In this document: positions 22,067 through 33,378 of the stretch, piece by piece | Position numbering within the stretch: the stretch's first letter is position 1 | How the letters are laid out: each line of letters starts with the position of its first letter | Origin: Neonectria sp. B-13 | Taxonomy: Eukaryota > Ascomycota > Sordariomycetes > Hypocreales > Nectriaceae | DNA length: 64,000 bases | Assembly (NCBI GenBank): GCA_002682825.1 | Contig: NOKP01000018.1 | Coordinates: 685,783-749,782, forward strand | Direction of reading: 5' to 3' | Notes under the pieces: generated by a model | Told to the model about the DNA's origin: nothing | The model's database searches: none | What the model saw: only the letters and a program-made list of their open reading frames with translations | Translations under genes and position numbers: made by a program

Positions 22067-24697
22067 ATGGCTGCACAATCTACTTTGCGGCATACCGCCG
22101 CCGAAAAGTTGCTGGCAGCCTTCATTGAGAAATGGTCCGGTCGCATACAGTCCAAGTTGCGCGGAACATCCCGCACGACTCGCATCCTCGCAACACTGGC
22201 ACTGGCCGTTTCCATTATCCTCGGCGCAGAAGGCGGGCGACGATGGTGGAGGAGCCGGCGAGACGAGCGGGAGCAAGGCCGCAAGCTCGTCCGTACCAAC
22301 TCGTGGCTGCACAACAAAGACGGCTCGCGTACCATCTACGTCCCGTACAAGGACAGCACTTCCAAGGTCGTCATCAAGCCTACCAAGCCGCTTACGTTTG
22401 ATGCGCATCGTCGCCTTTTCCTCAACCCGCCTCGCGTCTCCGGCCTTCGTGATGGAACGGTCCCGTCGGCGCAGACCAAGCCAGGACTGAACCTTGCGTT
22501 CCTGCACCAGTTCCTCAGCCTAATGAGCATTATGATCCCCAGGTGGTCGAGCAAGGAAGCCGGCTTGCTTCTAAGTCACGGTGTCTTCTTGATGCTGCGA
22601 ACTTATCTGTCTCTCGTGGTCGCTCGTCTGGATGGTGCGATTGTCCGGGATCTAGTTGCTGGCAACGGCAAACAATTCACACTGGGACTTGTAAAGGTAG
22701 GAAACCCCCACGAATTTGATCGATGGCCTTACTGACAATACCTAGTGGTGCGGCCTCGGCGGGCTCGCCTCGTACACCAATGCCATGATCAAGTTTCTCG
22801 AGTCCAAGGTATCCATTGCCTTCCGAACCCGGCTCACCAGGTACATCCATGACCTGTATCTCAACGACAACCTCAACTACTATAAGCTCTCAAATCTGGA
22901 TGGAGGCGTCGGTCAAGGCGCAGACCAATTCATTACTCAGGATTTGACCTTGTTTTGTGCTGCAGCGGCCAACATTTACTCATCACTCGGCAAGCCGTTT
23001 GTGGACTTGTGCGTCTTCAACTACCAGCTGTACCGATCACTTGGCCCTCTGGCACTCACGGGGCTCATGAGCAACTACTTCTTGACCGCCAGCATCCTCC
23101 GACGACTGTCTCCGCCGTTTGGAAAATTAAAGGCCGTTGAAGGCCGGAAAGAGGGTGACTTCCGGAGCTTACATGCTCGCTTAATTGCCAACGCCGAAGA
23201 GGTCGCATTCTATGGCGGAGCGGAAATGGAGAAGACATTCCTAAACCGGGAGTTCAAGTCTTTGAAGACGTGGATGGAGGGCATTTACATGCTTAAGATA
23301 CGATACAACATTTTGGAAGACTTCATCCTCAAGTATAGCTGGAGCGCCTACGGATATCTGCTCTCGTCACTACCCGTCTTTCTACCGGCATGGGGTGGTA
23401 TGGGCGGTGCTGCAGAGATGGCGGAGAATGGGCACCGGGGTGGACGAGAGCGGAACCGCATGAAGGATTTCATCACTAACAAGCGACTGATGCTCTCGCT
23501 TGCCGACGCTGGCGGTCGGATGATGTACTCGATCAAGGACCTGGCAGAGTTGGCGGGGTACACTAGCCGGGTGTACACGCTCATCTCGACACTCCACCGG
23601 GTGCACGCCGACGCCTACCATTTGCGAACAGGGCAGAACGAACTGTATTCACTCTCCGACGTCCAGGGCACGATTCAGAAAGGGTTTGATGGAGTTCGGA
23701 TCGAGCACGTACCCGTTGTGGCACCTGGTCTTTGGCCGCAGGGCGGCGAGGAGCTGCTCGAATCGTTGTCCATCATTGTTAGGAGCGGCGAACACTTGCT
23801 GGTAAGTTGGAGTCGAACAATCGTGCGTTTCCAGGCTGACCGCTACAGATATCTGGGCCCAACGGAGTGGGGAAGACGGCTATATCCAGGATCCTTGCTG
23901 GGTTGTGGCCGGTGTACCGAGGCTTGGTGAGCCGACCTAAGGATATTGGCCAAGACGGCGTCATGTTCCTCCCGCAACGGCCGTACTTGAGCCCCGGTAC
24001 GCTGCGTGACCAAGTGATTTATCCAGATGGTCATGTCGACATGAGAGAGAAGCGCAAGTCTGAAGATGATTTGAAGAGGGTTCTAGACGAAGCGCGACTC
24101 GGCTATCTCCCTGATCGCGAGGGCGGATGGGATACCCGAAAAGAGTGGAAGGACGTCCTGAGCGGTGGCGAGAAGCAGCGAATGGGGTTTGCGCGGTTGC
24201 TATACCACGAGCCGAAGTACGCTATCATCGACGAGGGCACCAGCGCGGTATCCAGCGACGTAGAAGGGCTGCTGTACGAGACCTGCAAAGAGAAGGGAAT
24301 CAGTGAGTTTCCCCTGCCCGCCACTCATGAAAGACGAAGGTCGGAAGATAATGACTAACACCATGAAGCTCTCATAACGATTTCGACGCGTGCCTCACTC
24401 AAGAAGTACCACATGTTCAACCTCATTCTGGGCATGGGAGAGAGTGGAGACGAGTGGGAGTTTGAGCGGATAGGGACAGAGCGGGAGAAGATGCAGGTGG
24501 AGAAGGAGCTGCATGACCTCCGGGAACGGTTGGCGCAGGTGGACGATTGGAAGAAGCGGCGTGATGAGATCGAGGAAGAGCTGGCGGCGGTCTGGACGGA
24601 TCAAGGTGAGGTGCTCGCGGCGCCGGAGTCTACAACCGAGTCGGCGGAGGTGGTGGAACGAGCGGATGGAGTGGAGTCGTCGATGGGTCAGTTATAG
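22067..24697 (+). CDS. Peroxisomal ABC half-transporter (ABCD family, Pxa type)
   Basis: Four exons: 22067-22696, 22746-23801, 23849-24302, 24369-24697; 822 aa. The N-terminal half has the ABCD membrane domain, with the family loop NAEEVAFYGGAEMEKTFLNR after the fourth helix. The ATPase half has Walker A GPNGVGKT (565-572), Q-loop FLPQRPYLSPGTLRDQ, signature LSGGEKQR (666-673) and Walker B AIIDE (Asp690, Glu691). At the H-loop, where ABCD proteins normally read SHRP, this protein reads ISTRASLKKYH, so the switch histidine is replaced by Thr. A charged coiled tail follows. Such half-transporters pair as heterodimers to import acyl-CoA into peroxisomes for beta-oxidation. Whether this is the Pxa1 or the Pxa2 orthologue cannot be settled by eye. 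Confidence 0.92.
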
Positions 24698-24927
24698 ACG
24701 GGGGCCCGGGCGAGGTCCAACATGTATGAACATTAGACATGAGGAAATATGACGAACTACCTACGAAGAAAGCCGTCTGAAGGCTGGAGGCATGTAAGCC
24801 TGGTCGACTTGGTCCCTTGGGCCAACTCTCCGCCCTGTCCAACGAAGGTTTTTTATAGATAAAGGTAGCATGCAACAGTTGGATACCATGGGAGCTTAGG
24901 GGGAGGGTGGACTGACGAGGCTGCTTC

Positions 24928-24947
24928 TAAGGGTTAGGGTTAGAGGG
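24928..24947. repeat. Interstitial telomere-like repeats
   Basis: The sequence aagggttagggttagaggg contains two exact TTAGGG units in tandem with a partial third. Two units can occur by chance or as scars of repair. Confidence 0.6.
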
Positions 24948-26041
24948 TGTACTTGGCGTATGTGAGTTGCCGCGTGTCTTCTGCATTCGTAAATCAGCCT
25001 GTAATCCGTGGTTATGAGTGGCGTAGTAACTAGTGAATCTGATGACTTGTCAATTGGCTTTGAGACGATGGCGTTTCTTGAATGTCCAGGCCGGCAGGGC
25101 ATTCAGTCTCTTTGAACTCTTTCAAGTGCGAATATCAGTTGCTTGCTTACTGCATCTCGCGCAGCCCACTCAACCGACCCCGGCCCGGGCTGAGTCTTCT
25201 TTGTTTCGCTTCTCTCGCCATTTCCTCTCACTATTCGCAAACCGTACCACGTAGACTGCATACATGCCATGCCCACAGCCTCCACCTCGACCAGACGCTG
25301 CAACTAAGCTGAACTCGGGCGACCAATCACTCGGGTGTGGCGACCGCCATGGCATGGCACTATTAGCGGCAAGCAGCAGCGCTAGTAGCTTTCTATTCCC
25401 CTCCAACCGTCTCTCTCGTTGGCTTTTCCTCTTGGAGGTCTCCTTGTCGCATTGGGTTGTTTCGAGACAAATCAGCATCGCCGGGTTAAGGCAGGCTGGG
25501 CTCCTCGTTCTTTTCAGCCGTCTCTGGAGCTGCACACCATATCCGGATACGATTTTATCAGAGGCGGTGTTTGGTTTCTGGGATTGGTTGGGCTAATTAA
25601 GCTGCGGGGGAGGGGGAACAAGAAAGAAAGGGCGCTACTGCACCGGAGAGCCAGCCAGCCGGGCGGCGATGGCTTGGTCTTCCATGATGCTGGTCATTTG
25701 CTGGCTTGGGCGGGTAGCGGGACGGTGAGGCTTGCGATGAGTCTATTCCTCCCCCCAGGAAGCCGAAGCCTCGTCGGTAGCACAGCAGCAAAAGCGAGGC
25801 TCTCGACCAGGTAGAAGTGCCTATCCATGGGGCCATGTACATGGATGACGAGAGACGGGGCGTTGCAATAGTCTCGTTTGTAATGCCCCGGGGTCGAGAA
25901 GCTGAGGGAAACATGCAAAAACGGGTGTGGGCTCTATGCGACCGTTCTCGACGAGCCATGACGATCACTCCCACGGTGGCGCCCAACGAGAACATGGTTG
26001 TATGTCTGTTTGTCTGTTGGCCTAGTTTTAGCCTATCCGTT

Positions 26042-26066
26042 TGTCTGTCTGTCTGTCTGTCTGTCT
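26042..26066. repeat. TGTC tetranucleotide microsatellite
   Basis: Six uninterrupted copies of tgtc, preceded at about 26012-26030 by two degenerate copies, in the upstream region of the gene at 26384. Confidence 0.9.
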
Positions 26067-26383
26067 ATTAAAGCTTCCTTCTTCCCGTTCGCCTTGGGTC
26101 ACAAGTTCACAACCCGTCATTGAGCTGTTAAACCCCCTCACCCTCCTCCTTCCTCCTGTTTTTATCGTCTCGTCTTCATCTCTCTGCTCTGAACTGGTCT
26201 GAACTCGTTTGGATTACTGACATTATTCATCGCCAATTGCGTCTTCGGCCTCTTTGTCTCTCGCCTCTCCTCATCTCGTTCTCTCGCTGGCTCTCTCCTC
26301 GTATCGCCTTTCAACGACCAGGACCAGGCCAGTCCTCAACTCTAAAACATCAAAACTACTACACATAAAACGCCCTCTGAGCC

Positions 26384-27492
26384 ATGACTCGAGGCCACGG
26401 CCACGGCCGGGGCCCTGGCTCGCTGAGCTCTCGCAGTTCCCTCAACGCCGTGGGCTTCCTGCCCGTCATCGCCGAGGACGAAGTCGCCTGCTCGCCGCCC
26501 AAGCTCGTGGCCGCCCATCTATCGCCCATCCCGCTCCGCGTGCCGCAGAAGTCGCCGCGCCGGGCGTTGTCGCCACGGGGCCTTCCGCCGCCGTATGTCC
26601 CGCCGTACGTCAACCTCGCCGCGCCCACGCTGCATCCGCCGCCGCCGAGCTACCGTGAGGAGAGCGACGGTAAAGCCGAGGACGGAGAGGCACAGCGTGA
26701 GTACGGCGGACGGAGGAAATATATAAATCGGCTATGTTGTATTTTGGGTGCAATAGTGATCGTGTTAGTCGTCGTCGCCATCGCGCTGGCTGTTGGCTTG
26801 ACTGTTGGCTTGAAGGATAAGTAAGTACAAGCCCGAGGAGCAGTAATGAGGGACCAGAACTGACTGAGCCTTGAAGTGAACAACAACCCACTCATGACTC
26901 CGATATTCAAGACCAATCCTTCCCAGCCGGATCATTCTCCTTCGATGTTGATCTCCAAGAGACGACAACTCGCTGCACCTCCAACTCGGCGACCTGGCGA
27001 TGCTACCCGTACACCCAAGGCGACTCGGCGACCTTCTTCTGGATCATCAACTCATTATCTTCTTCATCTTCCTCTTCTTACACCATCTCCGCCAGCGACA
27101 ACCCCTTCGCACCCTCCTTCGCCAACCGCAGCCTCGCCGTCGTCGACGCCGGCAAGCCCACCGAACGCCTGCGCTTCTCCTTCACCACGCCCAAGACCGT
27201 CGTGCCCTCGGAGAAGCTGACGCCCGACAACCGCGCCGCCCAGTGCACTTTCGACGACACCCACTTCGAGGCCACGCTGTGGACGCGCCGCCGCGGGAAC
27301 CAGACCATCGACCCGGAGCCCGGCCACGTCAAGTTCGCCGACTGGCCCGGCGACGCCGAGGTCGTGCAGAGCAAGACGGGCGTCAAGGGACAGCCCAGGT
27401 GCGAGGACAGCAGCGGAAATCGCTTTTCCGGCGTCAAGGCCGAGTCCGGCACTTGCAAATGCCGGTATTCCAACTTCGACAACCAAGACTAG
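26384..27492 (+). CDS. Type II membrane protein with extracellular domain, unknown function
   Basis: Two exons, 26384-26820 and 26877-27492, give 350 aa. The cytosolic N-terminus (about 115 residues) is Pro/Ser/Arg-rich. A basic RRKYINR precedes a single strong transmembrane helix (CILGAIVIVLVVVAIALAVG, about 120-140). The exported part begins NEQQPTHDSDIQDQSF and holds cysteines (RCTSNSATWRCYPYTQGD, AAQCTF, QPRCEDSS, TCKCRY) and N-glycosylation sequons (NRS, NQT). The junction uses donor GTAAGT directly after GAT AA and acceptor TTGAAG; phase 2 is preserved. Similar single-pass fungal proteins are often annotated only as hypothetical or with a misleading Tat-signal label. No catalytic residues are recognised. 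Confidence 0.75.
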
Positions 27493-27895
27493 CAAGGCTC
27501 CCCGGATTCGCTGGTTTGGTTGTGCCCAATCTCCTTCTTTTCCTTTCCCCAGCTTAGAGCGATCCAATGGCGTATTTGGTCATGTTACGTTTGGAAACCC
27601 TGGAGACGCATATTTTGTATGCACGGATGGTGCTGGCAACGGAGATGCTAATTAATGATACCCAAGAGTAAATGGTGCTTTAGTGAGATGCTTTAAATAG
27701 CGACAACCCGCATAATGTGTAAATACTTAGGAATAAACCAGACAAACAAAGATAGTACCAAAAGGAAACCGTGGACAAGACAACCCACGTAAGAACGGCT
27801 CCTCGAACTCCGTCTATGTAACTACCTGGATATCACTTGATATTACTGTTTCGCTGTAAGCCTCCAAAACAAAAAACCTCCTTACCTACTCTCTC
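27493..27895. other. Convergent 3' region
   Basis: Between the ends of the membrane protein and kinase genes. Probable 3' UTR sequence; nothing else is seen. Confidence 0.5.
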
Positions 27896-30800
27896 TCAGG
27901 CTGCTTTGGCAACCTCATATACCAACTCCTGACTCGACCACTTCTCAGAACCCCAAGTAGACGTCTGTTCCAACCCTCGGCTGAGCCTTTCCTCTAACTG
28001 CTTCGACCGAGCCGCCAGGTTCTGGATCGCCATCGGCATCTGCGGCAGCGCCCGCTCGATGGACGACTCGAGTGCCTTTGACCGGAACTGCGACTTCTTG
28101 CTTCCGGGCTTAGACCGTCGCTCCGAGCCCTTCTTCTGAACTCTGCTCACATCCTTGAGACGAAACGATTTGGTCCCAGGATCCCCCGATGACTCAGATG
28201 ACCGAGTAACCCCATGATGAACCTTGATTCTTTTCGCCCTGTGCTCACGGGGATACCGGTCCTCGCCATCATCTGAGTGTACCTCCTTCGATGAGCTGCC
28301 CTCGCTTACTATGTTGCGCTTGCGCTTGTTCGAAGACTTTTCGGGAAGCACGAATGCGACACGTAAAAACCCTCCGTGAGGCTTGGGGTCGCTGGCATCG
28401 TCACCCTGCTGTGTTTGTCCTGGGCGAGCTCCTCGCCCCTGCTGTTGTGTTGCTGGCCCCTGCGGCTGGTTCAGCCTGCGGCCTGCCAGCTGCGGATTTT
28501 GCGGAGCTGGAGGTTGGTGATGCTGTACCCCACGATAGGCAGTTGTTTGAGGTTGCGGCCGAGGCTGAGTACCCCTAGGCAACACTTGCCGTTGAGGTCT
28601 GGCAGCTGGAGGGGGTTGTTGATTATGGAAGCCAACATTCTGAGAATAGAACTGAGGAGGAGGCAGGCTGGACGGATCCGGGGGATTCATAAGACGTGGT
28701 GCTTGGTGCTCAACTCCCCTATACGCCCCCGGAGGTGGACTCTGAGGAACTGCCGGAGCTTGATACGGAGCGTTCCGGTAACCTTGCTGCATAGGGTTGG
28801 TACCGGTCTCGTTGCCCTGTAGACCCTGGGCCGGGATACCGGCAATACAGCGATTGTCCTGCACCCAGTTCTGGAGCAAGTCCTCCGGATACTCGCGAGG
28901 TGATAATATACCCTGCGACTCGGAGACAAAAGGTTGGTGCTGAGGAGTCGGAGAAGCTGGTTGAGCGGCCTGGGGGTTTAGCTGAGGCTGGCCTCGCACC
29001 ACGCGCCGCATCGCTTGCCCCAACGCTTGCCTGGGATGGACATCCTTTTGGTTTCCCTGAGGATCTGGGCGTTTTCTAAAGGCCGCCAGGCGCTCCTTCA
29101 ATACATTTCTGAGAACCTCTCCCATAGTCCGGTCGACATTCTGCTGCCGGTTTTGCCGGATGGGCACGGTGGCTTCAGGGGCGAAGAAATCGGTCCAGAA
29201 CTTCTTCGTATCCTCACCCGTTTCATTGAAACCAAGGTGGTTGCGCCTCTCGACAATTCGTAGTAGACTGACGATGCTAGGTCGGTCAATCGGCCGCTCA
29301 AACAAACACTGGCAGACAATGTCTCGCAGATCCGAGTCAACGTTTAGATACTTGGGATCGTTCAACCGCCACCCGTATGTTTCTGCCTTCGTCGTACCGT
29401 CGAGTGTGGTGTATGGCCTCGTAGAAAACGGATGTGCGATATACATGAAAGTTATGATAGCTTCCATCTGGAAATGGTTAGTACGGAAGTGGTTGGTTAT
29501 AAGGAGCGTCTAACTAACCGTTTTGGCAATGATGAAGGTGTTGGTCCAGGCGCCGTATCGCCCAGCGATAGGGTTGCCTTGAGTCAGGTTGTCACCCGCA
29601 AATCTCCCTACGCCCTCCTCGGGCGAGACGTTGGTGGAAAGTGTATCCCAGTCTTTGTGAACTTGCTCCTATTTGCAGTTAGTAACCCATCGGCCCATCC
29701 TCGGGGCGTCACGTACCGGCGTCAATCTCGTCATCTTGACCGGCCTCCTGTTCCTCCAGTACTGCTTTTCGTCCCAGGTCTTCCAGTTCTCCTCCATCAT
29801 ATAGCTGAAACCTCCGAAATCGTGGAACTAGATTCATGTGAGTATGCGTATATCAGCTTGACTGGAAGATATGGGAAAACTACCTTGAACACAGGCTGGT
29901 TAGGGTGCATATAATCGTCACCAACAAGAACTGTTACCACGAGTTAGCTAGAATAACGCGGCGATACCCCAGGACACCTACTATTAGACTCCTCGAGGTC
30001 AAGATGAATGTCGTGAGAAATTTCTTCCTTCTCAAGACTTCTGAAGAATGCTCCAAGGCGATTTTCCGCCTCGGCTCGCTCTATCTCTTGTTCGAAAATT
30101 TGGTTCTTCTTGGTGAAGGTTGGTTGGAACGCAACGGCAGCCGCGCCTTTGACCACTATTTTGGTTTGTTAGTACAGGTAACTTTCGGAGGCGAAGGAGA
30201 CAGGGGACGCACAGCATGCCCAGATGCCCCATAACACTCTGTTGGGGAAGCGGCGAAGGCGACCTGAGGCTTTGCGCAATATACCGGTGAGATCACCACG
30301 ATTCATGTGTTCTAGGACTATGCCATTCAAGGCTTTGTGATCGAAGATGAGACCACTGTCATATTGTAAGGGCGCCCCGGGGTAGTTGTACTTGAACGTT
30401 TCTCGCGCTGTCGCTGCAAACTTGGCCAGGTCAAAAAGCTGAACAGTATGGCGGCTACCACCATATCGCATGTGCCAAAATCGTTCCTCTTCGGCATTGA
30501 ACCCTTCAGACACGGAGATTTTGATGACGACGTTTTTTGTAATTCCACCCTCGAAGTGGACTTTCCAGAGAGTAGCTGCTCCGAAACCGCCGGCACCAAG
30601 GATCTTGAGGAACTCAAGTTTGAAGCCCTGAAACTTGTTCCTAAACATATTTCGAACCTTGTCTTCGGTTATTTTTTCTTTGAGAGGGGCTTCGCCGAGC
30701 TCATAGAACTTGCATTCATCAGGCGCGGTATGATGCTTTTCGGGGTCGTGGTTGCGTCGCAATCTCTTGCGCAATCCGTCGCTGATGCTTGAGGCATTGT

Positions 30801-30939
30801 GAAGGGTAACCTCGGCGTCACCGCGTAGAATGGCGCTTTGGACCGCAAGAAAGTTGCGCGTACTTTCAAGGTTATTCTTGCCCGTATTGCGACGCTTTAC
30901 GGCCAGTTGTATCGGTTCGTCGTCCTTGTAGCGGCCCAT
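27896..30939 (-). CDS. Atypical protein kinase with insert and disordered tail
   Basis: Six exons (transcript order): 30939-30213, 30155-29982, 29930-29884, 29827-29717, 29668-29519, 29467-27896; 926 aa. Kinase signs: glycine loop GAGGFG (115-120), VVIK with Lys140, HLDLEESN (293-300) matching the HRDLKxxN catalytic loop with Asp295 and Asn300, and HDFG (318-321). About 40 charged residues (KKNQIFEQEIERAEAENRLG and on to EEIS) lie where helix E normally runs directly into the catalytic loop. The C-lobe includes MYIAHPF and the segment CLFERPIDRPS, matching the usual CLxxDPxxRPS block. The last about 350 residues are Gln/Pro-rich and then basic (KRKRNIV, HRAKRIKVHH), suggesting nuclear localisation. 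Key residues are present, so activity is plausible. I know no characterised orthologue; it resembles lineage-restricted fungal kinases. Confidence 0.78.
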
Positions 30940-31752
30940 GGCGAAGGGAATGTGAGTGGGTTTCGATGGTTCATCGTGGGAAGAGCGAGAACGTCGAGGA
31001 ATATTCTAGGATAATATGCTTGTTTCTACGAACAAAGAAGGTAGGTGTCGTGATCATGGTGGTCAGTCAAGGTCACAAATTTTCAGCAACTTGGTGAGTT
31101 CAGACGAATATTGTCTTTTGTTCTCAGCAATGGTCAATGCTGAGAGTCTCAATGGATATCAATGCTTGGTGTTGTACAGTCTTTGAGTCCGGATTTGGCC
31201 ATGGCACAACCAATACGTAGTGTGGGTGCCCATAGAGGTGGTCTCCGGGGGTTTCTTTGTTCCAGAACTTCCTCCGTCATTGCATTGATCGAGTCCTAAT
31301 TGTAGCTTCGGGGCGGCGAGTGAGCATGAGCAACAGAGAAGTCTGTGCATGGCGATGATATGGATTCTTTGAGATTTCCCGAATGGGGAAGCTGGGCAAG
31401 GGATTCGGGGTCTATTGTTAACCCAGTCTAAAGGTGATGCACGAGACCACCACGGAGCCAGCCTCACCTTTCATCCATCTCAAGGGAGGAAGCGGAGTTT
31501 ACCTTTGGTGCCTCCCCGCTGGGCATGTCCCGGATCAAAGTTAGTGAGAAATGTTAGTTAATAGTAGCATCGGCGGTGCCAATGGCAATAGCAATAGTAT
31601 TTTACAGCCGTCATAGCGATCGTGAGGTGTCGTCGCGTGGTGTTGACTCGAGTCAGCATGTACTCGGAGATCGTAGGGCGAGAACCAGGCACGGTTCTCC
31701 ACTTATTTAATGCCTGGTGGTCTGTGGATGACTGAAGAGCAAGGCCAACATA

Positions 31753-31806
31753 TTTAGCCGCATAGAACCGCCGACACTCCCCGAACGTGGGGGCATTCAG
31801 GCTAAA
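31753..31806. promoter_or_regulatory. Candidate XlnR-type inverted GGCTAAA pair with CreA-type site
   Basis: TTTAGCC at 31753-31759 and GGCTAAA at 31800-31806 form an inverted pair 40 bp apart. GGCTAA/GGCTAAA is the known core for XlnR/Xyr1 xylanolytic activators. GTGGGG at 31787-31792 matches the SYGGRG consensus of the carbon repressor CreA/Cre1. The block is about 1.57 kb upstream of the reductase start and 0.8 kb from the kinase start, so the target is uncertain. Confidence 0.35.
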
Positions 31807-33243
31807 TACATGATCACAGGACGCAAACTTCCATGGACTTTATGGATACTATCAGCCTGCGCGATGTTGTGATTCTCCAGCAAAGCCGCAGTTGGAGCCG
31901 AACATCTCTTGAACCCATCCATAGAATAAGCCAAGTCAACAATGCGGCACAGGGTTCCGAGATTGGGGATGGGGGAACCTAGCATCGCATTCTTTGGCAA
32001 ACCCGGCGCAACCACCGCGCATCAACCCCCGTCACAGACGACCTGCACGTCGTTTGAGGCATCTCCACCGGAGCATAACGGTCGGTGCTGTTAGCGGCCT
32101 ACCGCGTCAATCACAGCGAGGAACGCCCGGTCCTAATCCCGAGGCGTGTTAAACGCACAAATAGGCGTCGGCGGAGTTTTGTCGCGGAGGATGCGCGATC
32201 CTGGCTGGCAACCTCCTGATTCGAGGGACCTGCATGAGAATCAAAACGGCTTGAGCTGGCCGTGAGGCGGCCCGTCTGGTCCAGTCCCTCCAGGGCTTCC
32301 CCATCATGGCATCAGAGCCACGGTGTACAGATCTCTTTAGGTGTAGATGCGTTGCTGCTTTTGCTTTTTTCGTCCCTTGTCTTGCGGGGATGTGTAGTTG
32401 CGGGGTGCTGATGGGAATGGCTTCACCTCCTGCAGCTCACCTCGCTACCCTGGACTGTCCATCATATGACACAGGGAAGTGTGGTTTTCAGCGCCTCATC
32501 TTTCTATGGGATTCCGGAAGCCCATGGTCTAGGTTTCGAGAATATAGGGGTATCAGGAGAGTCGGTCTGCGTCCAACTGGTGACATGCTCTTTGGCTTGC
32601 GGCTGAGTGACCGGAGGATGAGAATACTGCTCCGGATCGATTTACTGTTTGCTTAACTTCATTCGTCGATTGAGACCACGGAAAATTGACTGATATGCCG
32701 GGTAAGCTCTGAAACTCATGCAAATGGGTCTTTCAAGGCAACCTCGGTCTCGCGCCTTAACCACCGCGATGACCGATAAGGAACACCTAAGATATCTCGT
32801 CGAAGGTGTCTCCGACAGCCCGCACGACTGGGATACACCCGCCGGCCCCGCAACGTCCTAGGGCGGACCCACCGCCCGCTCCGGGTGAATTGCACCTGCC
32901 CCACAAAAGCGGCACTGGGTTCTGGATCAATGCGACGTTGAATCGGTGGAACCACGCGCGGAGGACAGTTTTTTGCTCTTGTACTTGCTAGTTGGAGGGC
33001 TTCCACGTCGGTTTCTTTCGTACAAACACGCCCAGTCTTTGGAAGATCTGGCTCGGCGTTGCCATGCCATTGCCGACCCGCCTTTCTCTACTCCCGGCGC
33101 GTGCGGGTGACTGAAAAAGTCGACGTGATGCGTGTGTTGGCCTCGACGGGCTGTCGGCCCATGTCGGTAGGCGTCTCGCTATCACACGCTGATGCCAAAG
33201 CCATGCCATGACGGCCATGCGATGCCGGGGGACAACTGGGCCG

Positions 33244-33269
33244 ATTGGAACTGGTCGACGCCATAAATA
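33244..33269 (+). promoter_or_regulatory. Putative core promoter of the aldo-keto reductase
   Basis: An ATTGG (inverted CCAAT) at 33244-33248 is followed by a TATA-like CATAAATA at 33262-33269, about 110 bp before the start codon. The leader in between is C/T-rich (ctctccctcctctcctcgtc), as is common for strongly expressed fungal genes. Confidence 0.45.
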
Positions 33270-33378
33270 CTCCATCATGCCTCTCCCTCCTCTCCTCGTC
33301 TCTCCCCTCCTGCTCATCCTCCCCGTCTCCTCGAAGAACCTCTTACACCCAGACTTACACATCCCCCATACCGTCAAC

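Larger units (their letters stand above)
24698..26383. other. Intergenic region upstream of the type II membrane protein
   Basis: About 1.7 kb without a supported gene. It contains two perfect telomere-like TTAGGG units near 24928-24947 and a TGTC microsatellite at 26042-26066. The pyrimidine-rich stretch at about 26130-26300 (ctcctccttcctcctg, ctcgtcttcatctctctgc) looks like a fungal core promoter for the gene starting at 26384. Confidence 0.5.
30940..33378. other. 2.4-kb divergent promoter region
   Basis: Lies between the kinase (minus) and the aldo-keto reductase (plus). Open frames at 31159-31467, 31797-32015, 32306-32656 and 32716-33006 have no domain and overlap antisense frames. An inverted pair of GGCTAAA words with a GTGGGG between them sits at 31753-31806, and a TATA-like box lies just upstream of the reductase. 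Confidence 0.5.

Noticed and set aside
27064..27567. 167-aa minus-strand frame
   Set aside because: Antisense to the second exon of the type II membrane protein, with Gly/Val/Leu-rich shadow composition.
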